64,000 nucleotides of DNA from Diogma glabrata. Lineage: Eukaryota > Arthropoda > Insecta > Diptera > Cylindrotomidae. Positions 33,667 to 46,459 of this stretch are shown piece after piece. Position 1 is the stretch's first letter, and each line of letters opens with the position of its first letter. Position numbers and translations under genes: made by a program. The DNA lies in assembly GCA_963693315.1 (NCBI GenBank), contig OY856188.1, positions 203,029,636 to 203,093,635 of the forward strand, in the 5' to 3' direction. Under the pieces are notes generated by a model. It had not been told where the DNA came from. It searched no databases and was given only the letters and a program-made list of their open reading frames with translations.

Positions 33667-34800
33667 ATAATCCGAAAAATGTCGTTTTAGATATCAGCAT
33701 GAAATAAAATATTGTTCTTCTTTGCATTAGAGTTTACAATAAAACAAGCAAGCTTATACAATTTAGATTAAAGACCTAGATAGTTACACAACAAAATAAA
33801 ATAACTTGAAAATATTAAAAAGAATTTTATAAAAGACTGCTACAGAGCTAAAGGTTAGCTTTTTTGAAGCTGACAAATTTCTGCTCGAAATAGATATTAT
33901 AGATTCATATTGAAAGAAGAAAAATTGAGCAAAATTAACTTTTGTGTTTCCTTATTTGATTTCACAAATTATGCTTCTCAAATAAATAATTAATGTTGTA
34001 TTATATTATGTAAATAAAACATATGAATTAAACAATTTATAACATATTTATTATATTTGAATGATAATGTGAACCTAGCTAAAGCTTCTATGCGTTGCTG
34101 TTTTATATTTCAAATTCTCATAGCCAAATATCAATAAAAGTACAGTTATAATTATCATATTAATTATCATATAGGAAATAGGGTGGATGTAAGACTTATT
34201 TTATTATGCCTATCGAAATGACATTAATTTGAACGAAACGACTAAAAGACCATAGTAAAAACTTTGAAAAACTACATTATCGATCCATTTATGTATAATA
34301 GAATTTTTATGAATAAAAAGGAATGATTTTTATGTTATTTGAAAAAAAAAGAATAAAAAAACATTAGAAAAAACTACTAAAAACTAAATATTTATTTTCA
34401 TCTATTTAAAAATATATGAACCGTAATGCCCACAATTTGATGTGATATCTATATTTCCCCTCTTTTAATGAGAACAACTGAAACAAAACAATTGTTGCAT
34501 TTGGATCTCTTCTTTCATATTTTTTGGACAAGTAACAATTAATAAACAAAATGCAATATTTCTAACCCGTTTTCTTACTATGTTTTAATCAAAAAAGATG
34601 AAGATTATGAATATTCTTTAACCTTGTATGTAGGTTTTTTTTGAAAAACGTAATTGAAATGGCAACATTAATGTTTCAAATAGCCGTCCTTTTTACTCGA
34701 TCGTTTATTCTTGATTTCAAATCAAAAAAAAAATTATATCTTTGAAGTTCGCGAGTTATAATTAAATTAAATGAATCTCAGTTGGTGATTTATGTAATAT
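33667..34800. other. AT-rich sequence, nothing recognised
   Basis: About 1.1 kb, no gene or clear repeat. Confidence 0.5.
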
Positions 34801-35183
34801 TTATTTATTTAGCGTATGGTTTTTATGACACATTAAAAAACAAAAATAAAACTTAAAATAGGTAGACTCCTCTATGAAATCCACCTGTGTAATATTAGAG
34901 AAAATCGATTCGCGATTGATATAAAAAAATAAAAAAACAACCTGATTCGGTTTGTGATTCCTTATTAGGAAAATTCGGTTGTGATGGTTTTTGTCGACGA
35001 AACTGAACTTATCAGAAGTAGCGCCCGTTTTCCCCTTCAGTCGGTTTGTGCAAACAGGCAAACTGTTGAGATCACTCACTGTCATAGTAACAGAATGCAG
35101 AGGGATTTCTTTGTCCGTACCTCGTACAAATGAAATGCTTTGCCCGAAGCAATAGTCTCGGGGGCGTTCCACAACGGTTTAAA
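34801..35183 (-). CDS. Unidentified GC-richer open frame, possible exon or gene fragment
   Basis: On the minus strand an open frame runs from just after an in-frame stop near 35184 to a stop at 34801. The first ~75 codons (from about 35172 down to 34950) are markedly less AT-rich than the surroundings and use a balanced residue set: ERPRDYCFGQSISFVRGTD, then IPLHSVTMTVSDLNSLPVC, then a DKFSFVDKNHHNRIF segment. The rest is Phe/Tyr/Asn-rich like translated AT DNA. No ATG lies near the start (GTG at 35172), so if real it is an exon or a 5'-truncated fragment. A donor-like CAG|GTTG lies near 34943. I do not recognise a family. It abuts repeat family B at 35190. Confidence 0.3.
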
Positions 35184-35189
35184 TAAGCG

Positions 35190-35330
35190 TTCATCAACAC
35201 TTCAAAACGCATTTTGTTGTGGGACCTAGGTCTTAAATGTATCTATGTGTTGTTGTGACACATATTGTAATTCCTATAACGACGCAACATCTTTTATTAA
35301 AAAAAATACTTTTCACTTTTTCTGCATACC
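35190..35330 (+). repeat. Dispersed repeat family B, partial copy 2
   Basis: Matches the 3' portion of the 56605-57010 copy: AACGCAT, GTTGTGGGACCTAGGTCTT against GTTGATGGACCTTGGTCTT, then ATTGTAATTCC/ATTGTAATGCC and a TTTTATTAAAAAAA end. The 5' portion of the family is absent. Confidence 0.6.
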
Positions 35331-37240
35331 ACAACTCAACAGGAAAGTAACAACAAAACAACTAAATTTCAAGTACAAAGAGAAAACCTATTTTAGTTTT
35401 AATAATAATAATTTTTTCTCATTCAAATTGGATTAATTTTCTTCGAACTTTTTTTTTTTATTTTTGTCTTATATTTCCAAGTGAATGAATCTACAATAGA
35501 ATTAAATTAAAATGAATTAAAAGGTTTTCTTGCGTTTTCCTTTCTCCTTTTCATTTTTGTTGTTTTTTTGTGCTGTTTTTTCAAGGAGTCGCAAATTTAT
35601 TGTTATTCTAATTTGTTAACCAAGGATGAAATAAGTGTGATTTTGGATTTTTGGTGGATAGAATTATTTCGATTTTAATGGGGATCAAGGTATTTGTAAT
35701 GACTTACGTTGATATACCGCTTGATTTTTTTAATTTCTAAATTGCTACACTGATGTTTTTCAACTAATTTTTTAAGAACTAATTTTTTATGGTTAATATT
35801 AATTTAGATTAATTTCTCATGATTTAAAAACACTTGCCAGTCCTAAACTCAAAATAAATATTTTTATAATAAAATTACAAAAATATGTCATGCATCGTTA
35901 CTCGTAAATGCAAACACAAACAATTTGAGCATTTCGAAAGGATATACCAAAGGAATTAACCACTGTTTTACACAATACAGTAGATAAATAAACATAATAA
36001 ATTAATGAATTACTGCTTCTTTCTTTTGTCGATTTAAAAAAAAATGTGAAGTGGTAACCGAAAATGAAGTTAATATATAATCGTTTTGTTGCTTTACTTT
36101 TTTTGGTTTTAAGAATGTGACTGGCACTTTGCATGACTGAAATAATTTGTAGTTATTACATGAGAAAAATGTTTCTAAGGATTTTGTTTTTTGTTTGTTG
36201 TGATCATTTATAGTTGTTTCCTTTTTTATTTGTTATTTTTGCCTGACTGTTTGTTTTAATGTGGGAAAGTGAGTTGTAAAGACTTTGAAGAAAAACTGAT
36301 TTTTTACTTCTTTTACGTCATTCTTCGAGTTTTTATTTTCGGTAGCCTTCCCATCAAACAATTTTACGTACGTAAAAGTATACGATTTTGTGCACGGAAT
36401 TTCTTAACCATTTTTCATTTATGAATGAGAATGCATATGTGTTACGAATTAAAATCAACGTTTATCTTTAGCTCTTTGGTTTTTGTTGTCCCAAAGTGTC
36501 AGGTAAAATTTATATCGAATTGAATACTAATGAACACTAAATTAAATTAAGCAATTTAATAAATAAATGATCAAAACAATACAAATTTGTTTAATTTACA
36601 TATGAAATTACATTACATCATAGGGCGAACTATTATTGCACACAATTTTTACATATTTCATTCGGAAAGCGCATGGAATTTGGTACGAAAATGAGCTTTG
36701 AATGGGTCTGGAATGCGTACGGAAAACTCGTACTCACCAATACATACATGCAACATCAAAAATATTGGACTTGGAAAATTATGACAGCATTCAGCCGCCA
36801 AGGGTACGGAAATTCGTGTTCTGAGAGACACCTATGCCGAGTACTCCGTGTAATTTTCAGCATTGCTTATTGGGTTTATGAATTTTACCAAATCTCCATG
36901 AAGTTTTAATCGGATAAGCATTTGACAAGACAATTACAAGCATTTGAAAATTGCAATGTTGAAATAAACACAAATGTTGTCGACATGGGTTGTCGACTTT
37001 TTAGTCAAATTAACAATTTCGTTAATTTTCGATATGCTAGTTTTGATGAATATTCCAGGCCAACCTATTAAAAATCCGCTTAAAAAGCTTCAAAACAATT
37101 TGGTGCATCTCTATATGGTTGAAAATTCACATTGTGATGATTACTAATCTCGCAAAAATGAACAGCTCATTTCAAATGATTTTTTAAACATTTATCTAGT
37201 AACCCAATCTAGAAATCTGCTTAAAACCTTAAATAAATTT
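35331..37240. other. AT-rich sequence with one doubtful frame
   Basis: Mostly AT-rich. The segment 36660-36880 is less AT-rich and contains a 78-codon frame without recognised motifs; it may be an unidentified repeat. Nothing else seen. Confidence 0.4.
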
Positions 37241-37330
37241 TGAATTTTTTGAGATCAATTAAACTCAAGTAAGTAAAGAAGTAATTGGAATATTTTCAAT
37301 TCAAAGGTATGGTTTGAAGTTTCTCAGAAA
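37241..37330 (+). repeat. ~90-bp direct repeat, copy 1
   Basis: The segment from TTTTGAATTTTTTGAGATC to GAAGTTTCTCAG is repeated almost identically at 37755-37845. The two copies bracket a SINE-like repeat, and each is followed by SINE sequence (37331 on, and 37846 on in opposite orientation). Confidence 0.85.
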
Positions 37331-37573
37331 AAACTCCACTTCACATTTTTCGTGTTTTCGTTGGGATTCGAACCTACCTCGTCAGTGCCCGGCTCGAATC
37401 CTTGGGCAGACACGCTATCGATTACGCCGTTGAGGCGATGACAATTTCAAAGTTGAAACTTCTTCATCACTTATTTATTTTTACTTAAGTTGAATTTTTC
37501 CACTGTCATTAGACTCCATATTATGGAAATGTTTTTGCATTATATGGGATTTGTTGCATTAAATTTCTAGACT
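37330..37573 (-). repeat. tRNA-like SINE repeat, copy 2
   Basis: On the minus strand a perfect B box GGTTCGAATCC lies at 37364-37374, and an A-box-like GGCGTAATCG lies at 37419-37428, about 45 bp upstream, as in tRNA-derived RNA polymerase III promoters. Shared flanking sequence continues to 37573, as in copy 1. A partial copy in plus orientation (TCTCGAATCCCATCC to about 37905) follows the second direct repeat. No complete tRNA fold, so not a tRNA gene. Confidence 0.6.
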
Positions 37574-37754
37574 ATACTTTGTGTGAATTCATAGAATGGC
37601 GAACATTTCTATTCTAATTAACATCCTAAGTCACGATTGTATATAGTCATTATTGATTGTTTCCAATCAATGTGAAATCAATGGCTGACACTGGGTCAAT
37701 TTGTAGTCCTATATGTATTAACATTAGACTACATTAAGGGAATTTAAATTTATT

Positions 37755-37845
37755 TTGAATTTTTGAGATCAATTAAACTCAAGTAAGTAAAGAAGTAATT
37801 GGAATATTTTCAATTCAAAGGTATGGTTTGAAGTTTCTCAGAATC
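37755..37845 (+). repeat. ~90-bp direct repeat, copy 2
   Basis: Second copy of 37241-37330, immediately before the reversed SINE fragment and the LINE RT fragment. Confidence 0.85.
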
Positions 37846-37904
37846 CTCAGAATTCTCGAATCCCATCCGAAACACGTAAAATGTGAATTGAAGTTTTTTT
37901 CTCT

Positions 37905-38796
37905 TTCTCTAATTACTTTTGATCAAGGAAAGTATACCCATTTACCATTTCTTGGGCCGAAAATAGAAAATGTGATGTTCGATGTAGAAGAAGTTCAAAA
38001 TGAAATTCATAGGTTGGACGTTAGAAAAAGCGCAGGTCGTGATGTAATACCACCAATCTTTTTAAAAAATACAGCACATAGTATTTCTAAGCACCTGCTT
38101 TACCTTTTTAATCTTTGTTTGCAATTAGGGACTTTTCCAGACTGTTGGAAATCATCGTTCATCACTCCAATATTTAAGAGTGGTGATAAATCTGATATTT
38201 CTAAATACAGAGGTATCGCTATTTTATCTACCTTACCAAAACTATGAGAAAAAATGGTAGTTCAAAAGATGTATGAAAACCTCAAAGACTTAATACACAA
38301 AAACCAATATGGTTTTGAAGCTGGTAAATCTACAGTTTCCAATCTAGTTCAATTTACTTCATTTATCAGAAATCACCTAGGAAAAAAACAACAAATTGAT
38401 GGAATTTACACTGATTTCTCCAAGGCTTTTGATAAGGTTAATCATGACTTACTGGTATATAAACTAAATAGATATGGCATCAGAGGCAATCTTTTGAAAT
38501 GGATTCAGTTATACCTAAAAAACAGGAAACAAATCGTAAGGTTTCAAAATAGTCTTTCTACGCCAATTGATGTGGCGTCTTCTGTACCTCAGGGAAGTCA
38601 CATTGGTCCTCTACTTTTCCTAATATTTATTAACGATCTTTCTTTTTTGCTCAAAGACTGTGAATTTGCTCTCTATGCTGATGACTTGAAAATATACAAG
38701 GTTATTAAAACAAACAATGATTCAATTGTTTTGCAGCGTAGCTTAACAATACTTTATGATTGGTGTAATGACAATGGTATGCAGGACAAATTTTAA
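37905..38796 (+). pseudogene. Non-LTR retrotransposon reverse transcriptase fragment (Jockey-like)
   Basis: After about 37905 the frame encodes a LINE reverse transcriptase: RLDVRKSAGRD, a PDCWKSSFITPIFKSGDK segment, YRGIAILSTLPKL, an in-frame TGA at 38245-38247, then NQYGFEAGKSTVSNL, the Asp-bearing TDFSKAFDKVNHDLL motif, SSVPQGSHIGPLLFLIFIND and the catalytic LYADD. Both parts are in one frame, so the TGA is a single nonsense change. The fragment lacks the endonuclease domain upstream and stops shortly after YADD (stop 38794-38796), where it joins 3' UTR-like sequence. The N-terminal ~25 codons of the reading frame (37828-37904) are SINE sequence, not RT. It is inactive. Confidence 0.88.
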
Positions 38797-38945
38797 ACAT
38801 AGTATTTTAAGAAAAATGAAAACGCTTCATTCATGATTGATAAGCTAAACATGAAGTGCAATAATAGAATATAAGCAATATTTTAGTCCATAAAATGTAT
38901 TAACTTAAGTCTTTATTTGACTAATAAATAAATAAATAAAATAAA
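38797..38945 (+). other. 3' UTR and A-rich tail of the LINE fragment
   Basis: The RT fragment is followed by about 120 bp of UTR-like sequence and then a (TAAA)n-type tail around 38922-38945, as expected for the 3' end of a Jockey-like insertion. This marks the probable right boundary. Confidence 0.6.
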
Positions 38946-41900
38946 AATATACAGCGAACTCGAGATTCGAAGAAAATAATTTCTTTTTGAAAATAACTCA
39001 GGAACTGATAAGAATATTATTTTTAGTTAATCTCAAACGCGGAGTAATCTTATTTCGGAAAAATGCAACCATAAATAGTATTTTTTCCTAAAATTAAACG
39101 AAAGAGAAAAGGTTGATTGCAATACATTTCTTTCATTTGTTATACGAATCCACAGGTTACTTCATCCACCATACAAACATCTTCTTGTTGTTTTTTTAAC
39201 ACGTAAAACGCTCACAGAATTTATGAAGGCCCTTTTCTTCATTTAAGAATACAAGCAAAAAGAACTCGAGATGTTCATGTATTGCAACAATTCATTACCT
39301 TCTTTGTTTTATTATACTACAGACAACAGAGAGAGAAATTTAAACGATAGCATTTCTTCTGTTTCGTTTTCATATAAACCAGGAAAATAACCAAAATTCA
39401 ATAGAATGCAAATGTATAATCAAAAACTATTATAACCTTAATGTTACAAAAAAGTCAGGTGTGCCGATGACTATTGTGGATATTTAGAGTTTTTAGTTTT
39501 CATATTCGCATCTCTTTTGTTTTGTTTTATAAATCAAAACAAAGAAACACAATAATATTATCTGGGTATGGATGATGCGAATACATAACAATAAATTCAG
39601 AAGATCATATATTGAAAGGGGCGATCAATAGGTTCTTTATATGGCGAACTGTTAAATGTAAAATTGCGATAATGCAAAACATGCAATTTGTTAGCTCAAG
39701 GATGGAAAATATAAACTGTGTTAACGGGAAGCTGGTCTTTGCTGTTAGTGCAACTTTTTAGTTGTTTGAACTGTCAAGCCCTAGATTCCATTTAACACAC
39801 CTTATACAGAACCAAATTGTTCTGAATTGGATTTTACAAACGATACATGTTGAGCAGTACCAAATTGTGAGCATAACAATGTTTAGTTCAGAAGAAAAAC
39901 AATTAACTTTTACTTAATTATAATAACTGTGGTAACGACACTTTTGTATCGGGCTAATATGCGGTTAACTTTACTCACATGTAATATTATATAACTATGA
40001 ACACAGTTTTTTTTTGTTAATAATTTAATTTAAATGGGTTCGTAATAAATCTCGTCGCCACTTTTATGTTTATTTATTGCACTATAACTTTCAGCAATAA
40101 TAAATAAAAGTCACCATGATTATTATCATTAACAATTATTATTTATTAGCAATATATCTAGAGACAACTTAACTGAAACTGAGTATAGTTTTATTCTTAT
40201 TACTTTTAAAATATTTCTTAATATATAAATAAGTTAAAATCGTAAACTGAAGTTTTCATTTAACTTTACTTTCTAGGATCAGTCGTGAGCATTCAATTTA
40301 CCAGGGACTAAGGAACTCCTATATAGGTGGTATTTCCTCCCTTAAAAAATGAGCTTGTTGTTTAATAACCTAACAAAAAGTCTAATAGCCCGATTATACT
40401 TATAGGTCGCCATAAAAATCTGTGAATTAATGCTTTTTCTGTTTAATTTGTACATTAATGATATTTCTTGAAATTATCTTTTGTCGGTTCATTTTTGACT
40501 CTGCGTTTTATATTATCTCTGCGTAATTACTTATAACCAGGGAACATGTATCTTTGGCTGATCTTGAGTAAACATCAAAATAAACTATCCTTTAATTTGA
40601 GGGTTTGGTGGTTCATTGAATCTTCTAAGTCATGTCAGTGCGGCAAAGCGACAGTCAAGTTACGTAATACGTACAATGAAAATTGGAAAATGTTGTGTAT
40701 ATTAAAATGAACATAATATTACTTAAATGTCTAAGATAGACTTAAATGTCTCACTACCATAGATTAAATTGAACCCTCACACAAAATAAAATAATTTTAT
40801 ATTTCGTTAAGAAAATTGTATTATTATTATTTTTTTGTTGGGAAATAAAACACGATTTCAATATAAAAAATATAAAGAAATCTCTGTTTCGTTTTGTAAA
40901 TTTGAAAAAAAACAACAAAATCATCATCATCCCTCGATTTAAAATAAGAAACAAAATAGCTCCTCCACCTCATCTTATGTTTATAGAAATATTTTTTTTC
41001 TTCGTCTTCTTATTTTGATGACGAAGAAAATCTAATCATATAAACGAAAAATTGTGTTTTTGGTTTATTTTATTTTTTATTTTATTTTACTTATCTCTAA
41101 GAGTTTATTTGAATGGATTTAGAAGAATAAAAAAGCGCGCATGAAGTAAACAAAAACAGCAACAACGAAAAAACAGCGAAAAAAATAAGCTAAATTGGAA
41201 TGACGTGAATGTACGAGATACTAAGAAATGTGCCATCTTACAGTACATAGAAAAACGATAAAAAGAATTTTCATTTAACTTTTCTTGTTTTTCATCTATA
41301 TTGTTGTTGTTGTTTTTGTTGTACGAATGCTTTTAAGTTTATTTTCATTACTTGTGTCTTTTGTTGTTTTTTTAGTTTGAGCCTATTTTTTTTGTTTGTT
41401 ATTTAAGATTTTTGCACGTAATATCTTTTTTTCGTTTGTACGTTTTGGATATATCTATGTACTTTTCAAATTATTTTTTGTATATTTTGTTTTCAAAAGT
41501 TGGAATATTTATTTATTCGCTGATATTTGTAGTGAAAATATAGGGTGATTGAAAATTCATGTCGGGTAGAAGAAAATTAAGTTTCACGATTATTTTGTAT
41601 GCAAAGAAGATAGTTTTTTTTGTGAAATATTGCTTAATTTAAGTGGAACATTGAACATCGAAAGTCAAGTCTACAGTTGTAGAGTAATAAGCACAAAAGC
41701 CTTTGAGTTTTTTAATATATGGAAACAGATTGATATTCATGAATCATGAATCACCGTTTTCATCCATTTAGTATTTTTATGGAAAAATGGTTAAAATTCG
41801 TGTGAGGACAAAATAAGTTCAGTTAAAGTGATAATTGTGCTTGAGGACAAAACTGAGGTAATGGCCGCTCTAATCAACCCACAATTAGATTGTTTGTCGG

Positions 41901-44424
41901 TATTGACCAAGAAATATGTTTAAACGAATGACATACACTACTACAGCCTCTTAAAATATCACCATTTAAGGCTTAACAAACTAACTAACAAGGCTTTAAA
42001 AGGCTTAACAAACTGATTGAAAATTCAAAAATCTGGATAGTTAAAAACGTCGGTGATACATAACTGTCACACTGGATTGTTGTGTCAATTTACTCTAAAA
42101 TTTATATTTTAAAAATTTTTACATCGCCCTGTATTGAAAATTCGTCATAAACAAAAGAAAACAAGTAAACAAATAAAACCATAAAACAACGAAATTGAAT
42201 GACAAATTGCGCAAGGAAGAAAATCAATTCGAAATTGCTTTCGTTTTTGTTATCTTAGAAAATTCCTTTCATTCCTTCAAACGCAATAAGACATAAAATT
42301 AGAAAATTGAAATGAAATTTTGTTTCTTATTTATTATTGATATTATTATTATTCACACATTTCAATTTATTATAATTTTTAAAAGAGAAAATGGTAAACA
42401 GTGGAAAATGTATTTACATTAAATTTCCCTTGATATTTGCGTTGCGTGTGGTTTTGGTTTACATTTTGATTCTTTAAGGTAGGTATATGTTAGTTAAGCA
42501 TATTTGATTTAAATTTATTGGAAGTCAGAAAAAGCAACAAGATCGAAACATTGAAATGTTTGAAAATTTATTATATTCCCAAAGTCATTTCGTTGAGAAG
42601 AAAAGTCTTCTTCATATTGGAAGTCATCTTTTTCACAATCGAAATCTTTGGGCCAACCCCATTTATCTTTCTGTTACTTTCATTTTAATTTTACTTCACA
42701 ACCTCGAATTACTTAACATTCTTCTTCTCATATTTGTTTATTATATCTTTTTATATTAAAAGCTTTTTGTTGCTATTTCTTTATATATTTTGTCCTCTAC
42801 CCAATAAAACATAAGAAAATACGAAAAGAACAACAACGAGCAACAACCAAATTGACACATAAAGTTACATTTAATATGGAGAAGAACCTTTTTAAGTTTT
42901 ATCTCTTTGAAACAGTCTTTTGGGTGTCATAAATTATATTCTATATATACGATTGTATATTGCGCGTTTGTCATTTGACAAAGAAATACAAATTCAAAAA
43001 TAAATTTATATTGAAAAGTTGTTTTTGTAAATAGATTTATATAAGTAAGTACACTAGCAAAATAAAATGTATAATCTATTGCTATTCTACTTTATGATTT
43101 TACTTTAAAACAAGCTATAACGATCCCTTCTACTCCTGCTGAACTGAAACCTTGATTTTATAGAAAACCGCACCTGGCCGCATTTTATCCCACTTTTGTT
43201 CACACCTCGTTGTTATTTATAAATCTCGTCCAAAAAATCACAAACATGTTCTCATCGTCGTTTTTTCTATCAATCGGTTAGTTCACACAGAGGTTTCTAT
43301 CAAAAGCCTGTGCCTTTGAGTGGTTTCAGTTCACAAAAGCTTAAAAAATCGGTTATCTACACGTTGATGAATGTAAAGAAAATAGGAATAAAAATGTTCG
43401 AAAATTATTACTGTTAAATAGACTCTGTATACAAGAAAAAAATATAAGGCAACAAATTGGTGCACACAATATTTACATAATATTTACATAATATTAAAAA
43501 CATTTGCTTAGAAACATTAATAATAAAACTCGGATAAATTTGCGTCTAAAATAATATTGTTAATGGCAGTCTATTTTCCTGAAAGTTACCTAAACGTTTT
43601 CCAAACACTCGTAATTTTCTATGTGAGCATTTTTTTAGTGTCGAAACATATACGAAATTTAATATACTATTTATATGTATATATTCCAGTTTAATTCATC
43701 TTCTTTATCCAGAGTACAATCAAAAAATATATATGTGCTTGAATTAATGTATATACATTTTATTACCTTTGTGTTCATATATCATCTCTTCTTGTAAGGT
43801 GACTCGGTAAATAAACACACATATACTGATAAAATACAAAAAGTCAAAAAATAGAAAATGGAAAATGTAGAAAAATTTTTTTGAGAGAAATAATAAAATG
43901 TGTATTTGTTTTCGAAATTAATTTTAATATCTGATCTTTCTTAAAATTATTCTATTGTTGTTTTGTTTATGGTTTTATAATTTATTCAAGATGGATGTCA
44001 ATATTTATGATTTATTATATAATTGTCTTCTTAAATAAAATTTATTTTTATTTATTGTTTAGTTGACGATTAATCATAAAATGTAACTTAAATTGTAATT
44101 TTGAAATCGTTTGGTAAAGTAATAGTTCGCAGAGCCGTTCTGAAAACTATTTTGTCAGCAACAATATTGCTGAGGCAAACTTTCTTAGCACTTACATACG
44201 CGCTTGGTGCTTCATTTTAGTGTACTTTATACTTCGTTTTTCGTCGCCATGACTATTTATTACTCTAGTCATATCCTATAGTTTTGCGGACTATAATATC
44301 ATAGTTTTACAAACTTTATGAATAACGAATAGATATCGTACTAGATAACGTACGACCAAAGTACGAAGTTGAATTCAATGAAACGATTATTAACAAAAAT
44401 GTTTTTTTTTGAAATATAAAAACC
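38946..44424. other. AT-rich intergenic or intronic sequence
   Basis: About 5.5 kb without recognised transposon or gene. Short features only: three AAGGCTTAACAAACT-like words at 41968-42011, and CAACAA/TTGTTG runs near 41155-41320. Small frames here (40754-40954, 42556-42759, 44316-44561) have AT-driven composition. Confidence 0.5.
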
Positions 44425-44490
44425 AAAAAAAAAAAGTCAGTCAAGTGCGAATAAAAATCGCTCGCTGAGGGAGGGTTCCGTGAAAGTAAA
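44425..44490 (+). repeat. Poly(A)-linked GTCAGTCAAGTGCGA repeat
   Basis: An A-run is followed by GTCAGTCAAGTGCGAATAAA and GGGTTCCGTGAAAGTA. The same order (A-run, GTCAGACAAGTGCGAATAAA, GGGTTCGTGAACGTA) is found on the minus strand just beyond the LINE end at 62.4 kb. A related GGTTCCGT word pair is at 58250-58280. Such sequences are, to my knowledge, widespread in arthropod genomes. Confidence 0.5.
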
Positions 44491-44789
44491 AGAACAAACT
44501 GACACAAATAATTTAAATAAAGTTGTGTTGTAGACTTTTTATATTGGTAGACCATTGACATATAAAAATGACTTTTTACTTGTAAATTTTAATAGCAAAA
44601 TCATTTGAAAATTATCCAAATTATACACAAAATGTTACATCTCGTTAAATATTAGCAATATCAGTTTAGGGTTACTAAAGAGAGATTCAATTACACCAAC
44701 TTGGAAATGATTTAAATTGGAAAATACACATTATGAATTCAAATAACAATTCAATAAAAAATGACAATAATTCAAAAACTGTGTACCGT

Positions 44790-45570
44790 AAAATTCTAAA
44801 AAAATTTACAATGTTTCTTAAATGAATTCTCTGCTCTTCCATATGACACCCCACTTGTTGGAATCAAAAATGATTTTTGTCGCCCTTCCCCAATCTCACC
44901 CCTTCAAAATACAGAAAAACAATTATGTGACACTTCGCTATAGTTTTCGTTCAGGGTTTATCAAATTTCCTATCTCTGTGTGTTGTTTCAATTTTTTCTG
45001 TCAATCAACGTCGAAACGCAGAGGGGTACCAACTTTTTGTTGCACTTTTTTGGCAATAATTAGAAAATTGTGCACCGCAAAATTCTAAAAAATCACAATG
45101 TTTCTTAAATTAAGTGCTCTTTCATATGACCCCCCACTTGTAAGGGTCAAAAAAGATTTTTTTCACCCTTCCCCAATCTCATTCCCTCAAAATATAGAAA
45201 ATTATGTGACACTTCGCTATAGTGCTCTTTCATTTGATATCTCACATGACTGGGTTTTAAATGGTGTTTTTCTCCATTCTCATTCCCACCCCTTTAATAA
45301 ATACGATTATGAGTATTTTGCACTTCCTAATATTTTTCGTTCAAAAGTTACCACTTTTTCTATATTTTCAAAAACTTTTGAGGTTTTTTTATTAAATAGG
45401 TTCGGAACTAAGTAGAAAAAGAAAACATGAAAAAAACGCTATTATTCAATTTTATTCCAAAAACTGTTTAGTGAAAAATTCTAAAATACATTTTTAAGGG
45501 ATACTGCATTCAAGCCCTTTCATATGATACCCTTCATATGATATCCTTTTTACTCGGTAAAAAAAGTAAT
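44790..45570 (-). repeat. Degenerate satellite, locus 1
   Basis: Two to three tandem units (starts near 44794, 45083 and about 45470), each with AATTCTAAAAAA...CAATGTTTCTTAAAT, CATATGACmCCCCACTTG and ATGTGACACTTCGCTATAG. The reverse complement matches the array at 60.9-62.3 kb. The open frames crossing it are conserved only because the repeat is. Confidence 0.75.
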
Positions 45571-46459
45571 TTCTTAAAGACCCTACATAACAGCCCCGCA
45601 AAACAAACGGAAATAACTAAAAATATTTTTTTTTGTATTCGTCATTTTCAGATGACAGTTTGGTTTTATACGCATCTTAAATTTCAGGTTTATAGGATTT
45701 ATATTTTCTAAGATAACTGATTTTAATTCAAAAAAGTCCGAGCGGCAGGATGTCCGCTAGAAATAGGTAGATTTCGAGATCAGACAGTTTTGTGTACATG
45801 TAGAATCTTATGTATCAGATAAGTTTAAACAAAACAAACTAATTACAAACAGATATCGAACAAATTTTAAAAAGAAAATTAGCTACATATAACCAAAACT
45901 ACATCTATCCAATTTTGCAAAAAACAAATATCAGATCTACCACAGAACATATGTGTGACAATTTATGAAACTATATGAAAAACAAACGCCAACCTACTCT
46001 ATATCATATGTCGTGCAACTACTGCAAAATATCAAAAAGTTTATTTCTAAGAAAAAAAAGTTTTTTTCTATGCGAAAAGTCAATTCACTAGTGAAAAAGA
46101 AGAACAAATTATAGTTGCTATGGTTTTTCATATAATTTTACAAAGTATTTTAAACAACGTAACCGTGAAAAAATAGAATATGAATTTTGGATGTTTTGTT
46201 GTCGATTTCTAACTTTATAATTTATAGTAAATATCGATTATTAAAAAATTGCATTTCATACGCGAGATAAAAACGTTTTTTGTTCGTAAACATGTCTCAC
46301 TCGACGCTAGCGCGTCTCGTGAACAAATGTTTTCTCACGAAAAAACAATGTTTTCATCTCTTGTAGGAAAATATACTATTTTCTTCTATTCAAATCTTTT
46401 TATTTTTTTTTCATTGACTGTTATAAGGTTTTTGCAAATTGTTTTTCTTAGGGGTTGTT
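45571..46459. other. AT-rich spacer
   Basis: No gene recognised. Confidence 0.4.

Noticed and set aside
36673..36909. 78-codon frame starting MEFGTKMSFEW
   Set aside because: Less AT-rich than surroundings but no motif, splice signal or repeat partner was seen. Not enough to call a gene.
37364..37430. Functional tRNA gene
   Set aside because: A and B boxes are present but no acceptor-stem pairing or complete cloverleaf can be made. It is better explained as a SINE head.
44822..45415. Open frames with CSFHMTP / VTLRYS-like repeats
   Set aside because: They are the degenerate satellite translated, mirrored by frames at 61.5-62.1 kb.
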